A stretch of 24,867 nucleotides of DNA from Chloroflexota bacterium (GTDB taxonomy: Bacteria > Chloroflexota > Anaerolineae > Anaerolineales > Anaerolineaceae), in assembly GCA_029265085.1 (NCBI GenBank), contig JAJUJY010000055.1, positions 1 through 24,867 on the forward strand. Reading direction: 5' to 3'. The first letter of the stretch is position 1, and every line of letters begins with the position of its first letter. Below the pieces are notes generated by a model. That model saw nothing but the letters and a program-made list of their open reading frames with translations, had not been told where the DNA came from and did not search any database. Shown piece by piece: positions 14,974 through 23,039 of the stretch. The translations under genes and the position numbers were made by a program.

Positions 14974-15354
14974 ATGAAAGAAAAGAAGATCGTTTTTCCT
15001 TGTTCAGCATCTGTCACACAAGAATATGAAACCTCCCAAAATGAGCCGCTGGTCATGTTGGTAGGCGAAGTGGTCACACCTGGCAAAACAGATCCAGAGT
15101 GGCCTGGGTGGATCTGGTGCACCAATGCGGAAGGTACAGGCAGTTGGGTACCTGCGCATTATATTCATCCGCAAGGGAACCAGGCAATCTCCCTTCGCAA
15201 TTATCACGCCAGAGAACTGACCGTTAAGGTTGGTGATCCATTGACACTTTTTGCGGAAGAATTAGGCTGGTATTGGGCGGTCACCGCGGGTGGAACCTAC
15301 GGATGGTTACCTGCCTCCCATGTTCGGATCGAACCGGACGTTGTCTGGGACTGA
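14974..15354 (+). CDS. Small protein with two SH3-like domains
   Basis: A 126-aa soluble protein without a signal peptide. Two beta-barrel-like halves are visible: residues about 20-65 end in GTGSWVPAHYI, and residues about 70-120 end in GTYGWLPASHVRI. Both show the W-x-x-A/W-x-P closing pattern of SH3 domains (SH3_2/variant type). Cytoplasmic proteins of this type occur as stand-alone genes of unknown role and are annotated as ligand-binding SH3 proteins. It is the last gene of the azlCD-led operon, faces sodX convergently across 60 bp, and has no clear terminator. Confidence 0.78.
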   Translation: MKEKKIVFPCSASVTQEYETSQNEPLVMLVGEVVTPGKTDPEWPGWIWCTNAEGTGSWVPAHYIHPQGNQAISLRNYHARELTVKVGDPLTLFAEELGWYWAVTAGGTYGWLPASHVRIEPDVVWD

Positions 15355-15414
15355 ATCTACCCGACCTGTCTTCTCATTCCTGCTGGCAAAAAAAATTGAC
15401 CAGCGTCTATGCTT

Positions 15415-15720
15415 TTAACGGGAACGCTGCTTACGAATGTGAGCTATCACTTTCCCTTTCAGGAACTGGCGTGGAACAGGCCCAAATTCGCGGCTGTCCA
15501 CCGATTCTTCATTCGTGCCAACCACAAAAAACTGGTCTTTTTGCCAATCCAGCCATTGGATTTGTTTGATTAATTTCCGGTACACGGGATGGTGAAAAAC
15601 CACCCAATCACCCGGTTTTAAAGCGCGAAAACAGATGGGGATCTGTGAAACAATCACAAAATCCCCATCCGAACAATGCGGTTCCAGGCTGTTTCCAACA
15701 ACCTTTACAAAGCGCAGCAT
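15415..15720 (-). CDS. sodX: Nickel-type superoxide dismutase maturation protease (S26 family)
   Basis: A 101-aa S26-type (signal-peptidase-like) serine/lysine protease without a membrane helix. VVGNSLEPHCSDGDFVIV places the nucleophile at Ser11. The general-base lysine is likely Lys52 in KLIKQI. GTNEESVDSREFGPVP is the S26 'G(D/T)N..S.DSR.fG.V' box. Such stand-alone short S26 proteins cleave the SodN propeptide to expose His1 for nickel binding. Its ATG shares one base with the sodN stop (TAATG at 15722-15718), so translation is coupled. The pairing makes the role secure despite low general similarity. Confidence 0.88.
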   Translation of the reverse strand: MLRFVKVVGNSLEPHCSDGDFVIVSQIPICFRALKPGDWVVFHHPVYRKLIKQIQWLDWQKDQFFVVGTNEESVDSREFGPVPRQFLKGKVIAHIRKQRSR

Positions 15721-16220
15721 TACAAAACCGGATAAACCACTTCCTCACCCGGTTTATATGGAGCCTTCACCCGCCTGGTCGCAATCCCTTTGGAGTCCCA
15801 ATAGATCTCAGCAAAGTGATTGACCAGGTTAAGCAGCTCAACAGCGGCTTCACGGCTGACTGTCTGGCGGCTCTTTGACCCCCACTGCATGATCTTGTGC
15901 ATCAAGGATGGCAGTTCGGGGTATTTTTCGACATGCTCTTTTTTGAAATAATCGCCGAAGATTACCCGGATTTCATGTTTGCACAATTCGGCATGCTCTT
16001 CTTTGGTATTGATATAACGGGTCATTGAATTATGAAATTCCAGGGTATCCACCTTCTCTTTTGCAGCCAGTTCGCCCATTAAATCAATCATGCGAATGAC
16101 AGTTAACGCAGCGATTTGCGCCAGATGCGGATCATAAATGCCGCAAGGAATATCACAATGAGCATCAGCAGTCTCAAAACCAAAGACCTTATCCAATTTT
16201 TCGAATGTACGGTACAGCAT
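15720..16220 (-). CDS. sodN: Nickel superoxide dismutase, precursor
   Basis: A 166-aa protein. A 20-residue propeptide (MLYRTFEKLDKVFGFETADA) precedes HCDIPCGIYDP, the nickel hook: His21, Cys22 and Cys26 (His1, Cys2, Cys6 of the mature enzyme), with Asp3, Pro5 and the gatekeeper Tyr9 all present. The helical body contains AELCKHEIRVIFGDYFK and HVEKYPELPSL, both typical of NiSOD. The mature chain would be 146 aa, longer than the 117 of Streptomyces, with an added C-terminal tail. It disproportionates superoxide, probably in the cytoplasm, as a hexamer in known enzymes. The start is ATG 16218-16220 after GGGAGG; an ATG 39 bp earlier lacks a ribosome site. sodX follows directly. Confidence 0.95.
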   Translation of the reverse strand: MLYRTFEKLDKVFGFETADAHCDIPCGIYDPHLAQIAALTVIRMIDLMGELAAKEKVDTLEFHNSMTRYINTKEEHAELCKHEIRVIFGDYFKKEHVEKYPELPSLMHKIMQWGSKSRQTVSREAAVELLNLVNHFAEIYWDSKGIATRRVKAPYKPGEEVVYPVL

Positions 16221-16282
16221 CACTGATTCCCTCCCGTTTTTGATTTTCTCGTATTCCAATCCATTTCGATTCCCCTAAAACA

Positions 16283-16295
16283 TTACGAATTGTAA
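16283..16295. promoter_or_regulatory. Possible operator at the sodN transcription start
   Basis: TTAC-GAATT-GTAA is an inverted repeat immediately downstream of the sodN -10 box. The half-site ATTACGA resembles Fur-superfamily (Zur/Nur-like) half-sites, but the match is short, so a regulator cannot be named with confidence. Confidence 0.3.
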
Positions 16296-16299
16296 ATTT

Positions 16300-16328
16300 A
16301 TCATAGCCAGACCATCCCTCCATGTCAA
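16300..16328 (-). promoter_or_regulatory. sodN-sodX promoter
   Basis: On the minus strand TTGACA (16328-16323) is followed after exactly 17 bp by TATGAT (16305-16300). This is a near-perfect sigma-70 promoter, about 80 bp before the sodN ATG. It predicts strong expression. Confidence 0.8.
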
Positions 16329-16363
16329 GTTTTCTGGGTGGCGAACCAGACAATTTGGATCGA

Positions 16364-16391
16364 TTGACTTCTCTTGAGTTTCAGGTATAGT
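16364..16391 (+). promoter_or_regulatory. Promoter of the MOSC gene
   Basis: TTGACT (16364-16369), 16 bp, TATAGT (16386-16391), reading away from sodN. The two divergent -35 boxes are about 36 bp apart, so a regulator binding between them could affect both. Confidence 0.65.
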
Positions 16392-16440
16392 GGTAAGCAA
16401 GTTTATTCATTTCTGGTCTTCCAAATAGAAGGAACCTTTC

Positions 16441-17013
16441 ATGGTAACAATAAAATTATCCGGCCAGGCAGCTGCCGTGCTCATCGGGCAAGATCCGATT
16501 TCGTTTGTAACCACCTTGCAAGAAGCAGTGGATGTAACCTTTGAAGGCATTACTGGCGATAAGCATGCAGGGATCACCCGTCCGTCCGATGGGCGCACAC
16601 CGCAGTATCCGCGGGGGACAAAAATCCGCAATGACCGCCAGGTTTCCATCATTTCTGTTGAAGAAATGGCCGCAGTGGCAGCCGAATTGGGTGTGCCTGC
16701 TTTAAAGCCGGAATGGCTGGGTGCGAACTTACTGGTTTCGGGCATACCCAATTTCACCCTGCTGCCGCCCTCCACCCGTTTATATTTTGAGCATGGTGTC
16801 GTTCTGGTAGTAACGGCCTTAAATCGCCCTTGCAAAGGTCCCGGCAAACTGATTCAAGAACAATTCCCCGAACAGGCTGATTTATCCAACCGCTTTATTC
16901 AAAGCGCAGCCAAACGCCGCGGCATTGTTGCCGTTGTTGAGCATCCTGGAAGCATATCGATTGGAGAGAGTTTCCGGGTTGAGATTCCAAAACTAGACCA
17001 ATATCCAGGTTAA
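16441..17013 (+). CDS. MOSC domain-containing protein
   Basis: A 190-aa single-domain MOSC protein. FEGITGDKHAG (35-44), then ISVEEMAAVAAELG, WLGANLLVSG (92-101) and the conserved cysteine in NRPCKGPG (Cys131) are all in place. MOSC domains bind a sulfur carrier or pterin-bound molybdenum cofactor, as in the sulfurase C-terminus and YiiM. As a stand-alone protein it may detoxify N-hydroxylated bases or transfer sulfur, but its exact substrate is unknown. AAGGAA precedes the ATG. It opens a co-directional series of five genes. Confidence 0.88.
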   Translation: MVTIKLSGQAAAVLIGQDPISFVTTLQEAVDVTFEGITGDKHAGITRPSDGRTPQYPRGTKIRNDRQVSIISVEEMAAVAAELGVPALKPEWLGANLLVSGIPNFTLLPPSTRLYFEHGVVLVVTALNRPCKGPGKLIQEQFPEQADLSNRFIQSAAKRRGIVAVVEHPGSISIGESFRVEIPKLDQYPG

Positions 17014-17055
17014 AACAATCAACCATCCACTATAATCGGGACAGGAGAAAAAATC

Positions 17056-17610
17056 ATGTGTCCTGTACCTTCAGCCTCCACAAAACTCCCGCAAGTCGTC
17101 CTCCAGGCGGTCTCCTATCAGGAGAAATTCGTTCTGCGCCAGTTGGTAGAACTCTACCAGTATGATTTCAGTGAATTTACCGGTGAGGATGTCAACGAGC
17201 ACGGCTTCTTTGAATACGAATACCTCGATCATTACTGGACCGAAGAAGGACGAGCGGCCTTTTTTGTGCGGATCGGCGGAAAGCTGGCTGGGTTTGCCCT
17301 CATCCGGGATGTACTGGAAGAGGATGGGCAAATGACTCACTCATTGGCAGAGTTTTTTATTCTACGCAAATACCGCAAGCTGGGCATCGGACTAACGGCT
17401 GCATTTGCCCTGTTCGACCGTTTTCCCGGCCGCTGGAAGGTTGGCCAGGTGGACGAAAACCAACCCGCACAGGTCTTTTGGCGTAAAGTCATTACTGAAT
17501 ACACCAACGGCAAGTTTGAAGAAATCTACAACCCCGACTGGGGCGGCCCAATTCAGTCTTTCAACACACTCCCGCTCTCGTCATCGATGCAATCTGAGGA
17601 AAAAGCATGA
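17056..17610 (+). CDS. GNAT-family acetyltransferase
   Basis: A 184-aa protein of the GNAT fold. It includes LRQLVELYQYDFSEF near the N-terminus, GGKLAGFALIR (beta4), AEFFILRKYRKLGIG (motif A with the R-K-L-G-I-G acetyl-CoA loop) and NQPAQVFWRKVI (motif B). This layout occurs in small uncharacterised COG5628-type GNATs. GGAG lies 9 bp before the ATG. The stop overlaps the S66-peptidase start by 4 bp (ATGA at 17607-17610), which couples the two. A GNAT with an MccF-type peptidase recalls the MccE/MccF immunity pair, though this is inference. Confidence 0.85.
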   Translation: MCPVPSASTKLPQVVLQAVSYQEKFVLRQLVELYQYDFSEFTGEDVNEHGFFEYEYLDHYWTEEGRAAFFVRIGGKLAGFALIRDVLEEDGQMTHSLAEFFILRKYRKLGIGLTAAFALFDRFPGRWKVGQVDENQPAQVFWRKVITEYTNGKFEEIYNPDWGGPIQSFNTLPLSSSMQSEEKA

Positions 17611-18617
17611 TCCGGCCGAACCGCCTGCAGCCCGGCGACACGATCGCCATTGTCAGCCCTTCCTGGGGAGGCCCGGCCGTTTTTCCGCACCGCCTGGAAC
17701 AGGGCATTCAGCAGTTGGAAGCTCTTGGTTACACAGTTATTATTGCCCCGCATGCCAAAAATAATCATAGTTGGGTTTCTGACACACCCGAAAACCGGGC
17801 AGAAGACCTGATGGAGATGTTTGCCAACCCGCAGGTCAAGGCCATTATCGCCTCGATTGGCGGGGATCATTCCTGCCAGCTTTTGCCTCTACTTGACTTT
17901 GATCTGATCCGGCGCAACCCCAAAATCTTCATGGGCTTTTCAGATATCACCGTATTAAATGTTGCCATTGCGCAGGCAACCGGTTTAGTCACATTCAACG
18001 GCCCGGCTGTAATGACCGATTTCGCCGAGTTTCCAACCATGTTGGAATATACCCGTGCAGCCTTTCTGCGCACGGTTGCCCATGCTAAACCAGCCGGTAC
18101 TTTCCAACCATCCCCGGTTTGGACAGAAGAATTTCTGGATTGGTCCACCCGTGCCGACCAGACCCGCCCGCGCAATCTAGAAGCCGCGCCCGGCTGGACC
18201 TGGCTCAAACCTGGTCGCGCCGCAGGCCGCCTGCTGGGCGGCTGTATTGAGTCACTGCAGCACTTGCGCGGAACGCGCTTTTGGCCTGACTGGCAAGGTG
18301 CCTTGTTCTTTTTTGAAACCTCAGAAGAGAAACCCACCCCCGCTACTGTGGACGGTATTTTGACGGATTATGAAAACATGGGCATATTAGACCAGATCAA
18401 CGGCCTGCTGGTTGGCCGGCCTATGTCGTACACACCCAAAGAACGCGAGCAGCTTCGCCAGGTGATTCTGGAACGCACACATAAATATCATTTTCCCATT
18501 ATTACCGATATGGATTTCGGCCACACCACTCCCCAGCTAACACTGCCTATTGGCTGTCTGGCCCGGATCGACAGCGCAACCCGCGAATTTTCCTTAATTG
18601 AAGCAGCTGTAAGCTAA
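17607..18617 (+). CDS. S66 family peptidase, MccF/LD-carboxypeptidase type
   Basis: A 336-aa protein. The serine-peptidase triad fits MccF well: Ser112 in MGFSDIT, Glu237 in FFFETSE, His306 in DFGHTTP, each close to the positions in microcin C immunity protein MccF (Ser118, Glu243, His311). The N-terminal LQPGDTIAIVSPS and GGDHSCQLLPLLDF stretches are also characteristic. Members hydrolyse either murein LD-tetrapeptides or aminoacyl-nucleotide amides such as processed microcin C. The absence of a signal peptide favours a cytoplasmic MccF-like or recycling role. It is translationally coupled to the upstream GNAT. Confidence 0.9.
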   Translation: MIRPNRLQPGDTIAIVSPSWGGPAVFPHRLEQGIQQLEALGYTVIIAPHAKNNHSWVSDTPENRAEDLMEMFANPQVKAIIASIGGDHSCQLLPLLDFDLIRRNPKIFMGFSDITVLNVAIAQATGLVTFNGPAVMTDFAEFPTMLEYTRAAFLRTVAHAKPAGTFQPSPVWTEEFLDWSTRADQTRPRNLEAAPGWTWLKPGRAAGRLLGGCIESLQHLRGTRFWPDWQGALFFFETSEEKPTPATVDGILTDYENMGILDQINGLLVGRPMSYTPKEREQLRQVILERTHKYHFPIITDMDFGHTTPQLTLPIGCLARIDSATREFSLIEAAVS

Positions 18618-18632
18618 TCGTGAGAGTCCGCC

Positions 18633-19313
18633 TTGACCAGAAATGAATTGATCGCAGCACTGGGCAAAGATTTACTCAGCCTGCCGCAAAATCGTCCCCT
18701 AAGAGTCGCGGTGGATGGGATCGATGCAGCCGGAAAAACCACCCTTGCCGATGAACTGGCAGAATGGCTCATTGCGGCTGGTCGCCCTGTGCTGCGCTCC
18801 AGCATTGACCGCTTCCACAACCCGCGCGAAATCCGCTACCAACGAGGTCCAAATAGTCCGCAGGGATATTATCTTGATTCCTTTGATCTGGATAGTTTAA
18901 TCCACTTGCTGCTTGAGCCGCTCGGTCCCAACGGCAGTCAGGCGGTTGTAACGGGCTTGTTTGATTTTCACACCGACACCGCTCAGCTTGAGGCAACCCA
19001 TAAGGTACCAGAACACACGATCCTGCTATTTGACGGGGTATTTTTACAGCGCCCTGAACTGGTCCCCTATTGGGACCGCACCCTATTCCTGGATATCCGC
19101 TTTGAGACCAGCCTGGCGCGCGCATTGCAGCGAGACGTAGAATTGTTTGGCAGCCCAGAAATCACCCGCCAGCGCTACGAACAGCGGTATATCCCTGGCC
19201 AACAACTGTACCTGGAAACATGCCGCCCAGCCCAAACCGCGGATATCTGGATTGACCATAACAATCCCGCCGAACCCTGTGTGCTGCGCGCTCCCTGGCT
19301 TGCCTCATCCTAA
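18633..19313 (+). CDS. P-loop uridine-kinase-like nucleoside kinase
   Basis: A 226-aa protein with Walker A GIDAAGKTT (29-37), SIDRFHNPR after it (the DxFH acceptor-binding segment), YYLDSFDLDSLIHLLL and a second DGVFLQRPEL motif, typical of uridine-kinase-like COG0572 proteins. It phosphorylates an unidentified small molecule, perhaps a nucleoside. The start is uncertain: TTG 18633 is the best available, with only TGAGAG upstream and no in-frame ATG near. It lies 15 bp after the peptidase gene, consistent with the same operon. Confidence 0.8.
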   Translation: MTRNELIAALGKDLLSLPQNRPLRVAVDGIDAAGKTTLADELAEWLIAAGRPVLRSSIDRFHNPREIRYQRGPNSPQGYYLDSFDLDSLIHLLLEPLGPNGSQAVVTGLFDFHTDTAQLEATHKVPEHTILLFDGVFLQRPELVPYWDRTLFLDIRFETSLARALQRDVELFGSPEITRQRYEQRYIPGQQLYLETCRPAQTADIWIDHNNPAEPCVLRAPWLASS

Positions 19314-19326
19314 ACGATTAATCTGG

Positions 19327-19354
19327 TTACAATATCGATCATCTATTACAATAT
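19327..19354 (+). promoter_or_regulatory. Twin TTACAATAT repeats before the aminotransferase gene
   Basis: TTACAATAT occurs at 19327-19335 and 19346-19354, 19 bp apart start to start. Each contains TACAAT, a good -10 variant. The second would put the transcript start about 24 bp ahead of the ATG. No good -35 is seen, and the pair could equally be two half-sites for a regulator. Confidence 0.4.
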
Positions 19355-19382
19355 TTGGATACTGATAAAACTGGTGCACACC

Positions 19383-20690
19383 ATGAGCGAATTAGCCTCT
19401 CCCGACACCCCTGTATTTGCGGTACCAAATGAAAATTTAGTTCCGGTCAGCGATCATCTGCAGCATTTGCGCCCCTTTGAACCCAACCGGATGTTTTTCA
19501 TTAAGCAGTCGTTGGATGTATATAGGCAGCGCTACCCCAACCAGCCAACCTATGATGCCTCGCAGGGGGATGGCGGAGCCAGTTTACCGGGCACACCCCA
19601 CCACCTGCTGGAACGGGCTGCCCGGCTGCAGCTGGAACACGGTACCGGTTACGACCTGCCTAACGGTACATTAGCCTACCGCAAGGCGGTGGTAGAAAAT
19701 TATTGGCAGCTTGATTCTGACCTGGGGATTACCCCTGAAAACGTACTGGGGACTTCCGGCGGGCGTGATGCGCTGCAAAAAGCATATTTTGCCATGCTGC
19801 ACCTGGGCTACGGTCGCGAAGGAGATGCATTGATCGTCTCGCGCGTACCCTGGGTTTGTTACACCTGGGGACCGTATGGGCTGGGCGCAAACGTGATCTG
19901 GGCACCCGGAAAGCAAGAAGAAGGCTGGGCCTATACCCCAGACGCAATTCGCGCCTCGGTGGAACTGGCTGCCCGCTCCGGGCGCAAAGTTGCCGGACTG
20001 GTGATTACCTCGCCGGATAATCCAACCGGACTGACCTACACCCCTGAACATCAGGCATTGATCGCCAAAACTGCGTTGGAAGCCGGAGTAAAATTTGTGC
20101 TTTTTGATTGGATGTACCACCGGGTCACCGATGAAAGTCCGATGGATTTAAATCGCTTCCTGCGCCAGTTTGACCCGGCAGAGCGCAAGCAATTAATGTT
20201 TCTGGATGGGATCACAAAATCGCTGGGCGGCTCCAATATCCGCAACTGCCATCTGATTGCCAACAGTGAAGTGACCAAATTCCTGACCGTCTGGTCCACC
20301 CATTCGATTGTGCCCACGTATTATTCGATGGCCGTGGCAATGGCTGCTTATGAGTACGGCTTTGAAAAAGCTGCCCGGCCGCTGTTGGAACCGATTAATG
20401 CCTCGCGCATTTTGCTGCGCGATTTCCTGGACGAGCACCGTTTTAAATATATCCTGGGGAAAGGCTACTATGCTTTTATCCATGTCCAACCCTGGCTGCA
20501 AGCACGCGGCTGGAATTCAGCCGAAGCGCTGGGAAAACATCTCGCTGAAGAGTTTGGGCTGGCGGTTGTTCCGGGTGAATATTTTTCACCCTACGGCCGG
20601 GAGTGGATTCGCTTCTCCTATGCGCTGCCCCCAGAAAAGACCCTGGCGGCAGCTAACCGGCTGGTTGAGGGGCTAAACGCCCTGCTTTAA
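19383..20690 (+). CDS. Class I/II PLP-dependent aminotransferase
   Basis: A 435-aa fold-type I aminotransferase. GTSGGRDALQKAY (PLP phosphate region), SPDNPTGLTY (Asn213), FDWMYHRV (Asp242 and Tyr245) and the Schiff-base lysine in DGITKSLGGSNIR (Lys279, with Arg287 after it) are intact; GREWIRFSYALP carries the C-terminal substrate-carboxylate arginine. Substrate specificity cannot be read; the class contains aspartate, aromatic and other aminotransferases. The start is ATG 19383. A GTG 9 bp upstream is in frame, and neither has a strong ribosome site, so a leaderless or weakly translated message is possible. It faces tyrS across a bidirectional terminator. Confidence 0.88.
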   Translation: MSELASPDTPVFAVPNENLVPVSDHLQHLRPFEPNRMFFIKQSLDVYRQRYPNQPTYDASQGDGGASLPGTPHHLLERAARLQLEHGTGYDLPNGTLAYRKAVVENYWQLDSDLGITPENVLGTSGGRDALQKAYFAMLHLGYGREGDALIVSRVPWVCYTWGPYGLGANVIWAPGKQEEGWAYTPDAIRASVELAARSGRKVAGLVITSPDNPTGLTYTPEHQALIAKTALEAGVKFVLFDWMYHRVTDESPMDLNRFLRQFDPAERKQLMFLDGITKSLGGSNIRNCHLIANSEVTKFLTVWSTHSIVPTYYSMAVAMAAYEYGFEKAARPLLEPINASRILLRDFLDEHRFKYILGKGYYAFIHVQPWLQARGWNSAEALGKHLAEEFGLAVVPGEYFSPYGREWIRFSYALPPEKTLAAANRLVEGLNALL

Positions 20691-20696
20691 ACAAAT

Positions 20697-20733
20697 AAGC
20701 CCCCTTCAGGATTACCTGAAAGGGGCTTTATTA
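20697..20733. terminator. Bidirectional terminator between the aminotransferase gene and tyrS
   Basis: AAGCCCCCTTCAGG (20697-20710) pairs with CCTGAAAGGGGCTT (20715-20728), one mismatch, loop ATTA, flanked by T/A-rich sequence on both sides. It sits between two convergent genes and can stop both. Confidence 0.85.
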
Positions 20734-20748
20734 TATCCATTTTCTTTA

Positions 20749-22029
20749 TTAAGCCAGCACGCGCACCAGTGTGTAATTCTTGCGTCCCTTGCGCAGTACC
20801 AGGAATTGACCTTCCAACAAATCAACTACGCTGACCATCAAGGCGGCATCCGAAACACGGTGGTTGTTCAGGTAAATTCCACCCTCGCTCACAAACCGGC
20901 GGCTTTCGCCTTTGGATTTGGCAACTCCGCTGACCACCAGCAAATCCAGGATCGATAGCCCTTCACCACTCAACTGGTCTTTGGGTAATTCACACGACGG
21001 CACATCCGCAAAGATCTCCTGAATATCCGCCGCAGAAAGGCCGCTGATCTCCCCGCCAAACAGAACCTGGGTGGCCTGTTCAGCACGCGCCAGAGCGGTT
21101 GGGCCGTGAACCATCCCCGTCATTTCCATTGCAAGGCGGCGCTGTGCTTCGCGCTGTTCCGGACGTTCGGCAACAGACAGGGTTAAGCCGTCCACCTCAT
21201 CCTTGGCCAGGAAAGTGAAGAATTTGAGGTAGTTGACAACATCCTTATCATCCGCATTTAACCAAAACTGGTAGAAACGGAAGGGTGACGTGCGTTCAGC
21301 CGATAACCAGACTGCACCCGATTCGGTCTTACCGAACTTGGTTCCATCGGATTTTGTGATGAGCGGATAAACCATTCCATAGGCCTGTCCGCCGCGCATG
21401 CGCCGGATCAATTCAGTACCGGCGGTAATATTGCCCCATTGGTCGCTGCCTCCGGTCTGCAATTTACAGCCTGCCACATCGTACAGGTGGAGAAAGTCAT
21501 AGGATTGAAGCAGCATATAGCTGAATTCTGTAAAGGAAATGCCGTCTTCTCGCTCCAGGCGGTTGCGCACAGAATCTTTGGCCATCATATAGTTGACGGT
21601 AAAATGCTTGCCGACATCCCGTAAGAAATCAATAAAGCTCAACGGCATCAACCAGTCAGCGTTGTTCATCACCCGCGCCGGATTGGATTTAATCTCAAAA
21701 TCCAAAAAATGAGCGAGCTGTTTCTTGATCGACTCGACATTGGACTCAACCACATCGCGAGTCAACAACTGGCGTTCGGTGGCCTTCCCGGAGGGATCAC
21801 CAATCATACTGGTACCGCCCCCTGCCAGGGCGATGGGGTGATGTCCAAATCGCTGCAAACGCGCCAGGGCAATTAAAGGAACCATATGCCCTACATGCAA
21901 ACTGTCTGCGGTTGCATCAAACCCGTTATAAACAGTAACCTGTTCACGAACAAGCAAGTCCTGGACTCCGTCCACAAAATCGTACACCAGGCCGCGCCAT
22001 TTTAATTCTTCAAATGCATTGGTTGCCAT
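20749..22029 (-). CDS. tyrS: Tyrosyl-tRNA synthetase
   Basis: A 426-aa class I synthetase. HVGH (45-48) replaces [33 protein letters not shown], and [14 protein letters not shown] with its tRNA/Tyr-binding residues are standard TyrS. KFGKT stands for the KMSKS loop. The last 70 residues form an S4 RNA-binding domain ([20 protein letters not shown]). It attaches tyrosine to tRNA-Tyr in the cytoplasm. The start is ATG 22029; an in-frame TTG 9 bp upstream gives the same frame. The leader is short, and I see no T-box antiterminator. The ribosome site is weak (GGAT, 8 bp away). Confidence 0.97.
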   Translation of the reverse strand: MATNAFEELKWRGLVYDFVDGVQDLLVREQVTVYNGFDATADSLHVGHMVPLIALARLQRFGHHPIALAGGGTSMIGDPSGKATERQLLTRDVVESNVESIKKQLAHFLDFEIKSNPARVMNNADWLMPLSFIDFLRDVGKHFTVNYMMAKDSVRNRLEREDGISFTEFSYMLLQSYDFLHLYDVAGCKLQTGGSDQWGNITAGTELIRRMRGGQAYGMVYPLITKSDGTKFGKTESGAVWLSAERTSPFRFYQFWLNADDKDVVNYLKFFTFLAKDEVDGLTLSVAERPEQREAQRRLAMEMTGMVHGPTALARAEQATQVLFGGEISGLSAADIQEIFADVPSCELPKDQLSGEGLSILDLLVVSGVAKSKGESRRFVSEGGIYLNNHRVSDAALMVSVVDLLEGQFLVLRKGRKNYTLVRVLA

Positions 22030-22108
22030 GACTATCAATCCAACAGAATAATCTCCATCCTGAACAGAAAAATATTCCTGCAGAAGGGCAGGTTGATTTT
22101 AACACATC

Positions 22109-22139
22109 TTGTCTGATTTGGCGCATCGGTTGATATAAT
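22109..22139 (+). promoter_or_regulatory. Promoter of the CPBP protease gene
   Basis: TTGTCT (22109-22114), 19 bp, TATAAT (22134-22139), about 48 bp before the ATG. The -10 is perfect; the spacer is one or two bases long for sigma-70. Confidence 0.5.
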
Positions 22140-22187
22140 CGAACTATCCCCAAGGTATGCTCAACCGAGCAAAACAAGGTTTGTCTC

Positions 22188-23039
22188 ATGAAAACAAAAT
22201 CCGTACATCGCTGGATCTTATTGATTGGATTATTTGGTTTCGTTATTGCTATTTTTGCCGGCCGGGCAATTCTGGTTTCACAAGGTCAGGACTTACCGCG
22301 CACATTTCAAATTTTTGATACAGCCACGTTAATTTTCTCGATTTTGATGGTTGGTTTTGAGTACCGCCGGATTAAACGCAGCGATTTATTGCTTTCCCTG
22401 ATTGTTGGCGGCGGGATCGGTGCGCTTTTACCGTTCAGCAGCCTGTTTTCACCCTATTTACCTTTATTCGGTGCAACCCGGCCGCTGGCATTGGCCGCTG
22501 TCCGCAGTTTCTCTCTGGCTATCACGATGCTGGCCGGGCTGCTTGTATTGCGCCAGGGCGGGCCGGTCCAGCTCCGCTTAGCTGACGGCCTGTGGAAAAA
22601 AGGATTAACCAGCCTGGGATTTGGCGCATTGATTGGACTGCCGCTGGCTGGGATCAATCTTTTCGCTTTATCCATGACGCAAAAGCAGCCTTTCTCCTGG
22701 CAAAATCCCCTGGCAGCCGCAGTGGATGCTCTGCAGCCGGCAGTGGTTGAAGAGGTTTTCTACCGTTTTGCGTTTCTTGGGTTGATTTGGCTGCTGCTGC
22801 GCCGCTCCTGGCCAGAAAAAGCTCCCTGGCTGGCCGCCATGTTAGGCTGGACGGTGCACAATTTCAGCCATCTGGATGATTTGTTCATCCAGAATCCCTT
22901 GTTTGGGCTTGGCTACGGGCTGGTTCTTGGATTATTGTGGGGCCTGCCGGAAGTTATCCTGGCGCTGCGCCGCGACCTGGAATCCGCTGTTGGTTTTCAT
23001 TGGATTCAAGATGCTTTAAGGTTTTTTGGTGGATTTTAA
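22188..23039 (+). CDS. CPBP family intramembrane glutamic endopeptidase
   Basis: A 283-aa protein with about eight hydrophobic helices. The catalytic region holds VVEEVFYRF (Glu188, Glu189, Arg193), then VHNFSH (His224, His228) and GFHWIQD (His271, Asp275), matching the EExxxR, HxxxH and HxxxD/N motifs of the CAAX-prenyl/Rce1 family (CPBP). It is an integral-membrane endopeptidase of unknown substrate; bacterial members work in peptide maturation or bacteriocin immunity. It ends by overlapping the convergent gene by 4 bp. Confidence 0.88.
   Translation: MKTKSVHRWILLIGLFGFVIAIFAGRAILVSQGQDLPRTFQIFDTATLIFSILMVGFEYRRIKRSDLLLSLIVGGGIGALLPFSSLFSPYLPLFGATRPLALAAVRSFSLAITMLAGLLVLRQGGPVQLRLADGLWKKGLTSLGFGALIGLPLAGINLFALSMTQKQPFSWQNPLAAAVDALQPAVVEEVFYRFAFLGLIWLLLRRSWPEKAPWLAAMLGWTVHNFSHLDDLFIQNPLFGLGYGLVLGLLWGLPEVILALRRDLESAVGFHWIQDALRFFGGF

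Noticed and set aside
15382..15404. GCTGG/CCAGC hairpin between the SH3 gene and sodX
   Set aside because: Only 5 bp of stem with a 13-bp loop and no following T-run; too weak to call a terminator.
22030..22187. T-box riboswitch upstream of tyrS
   Set aside because: The gap is only 158 bp and I find neither the conserved T-box sequence nor an antiterminator/terminator pair.
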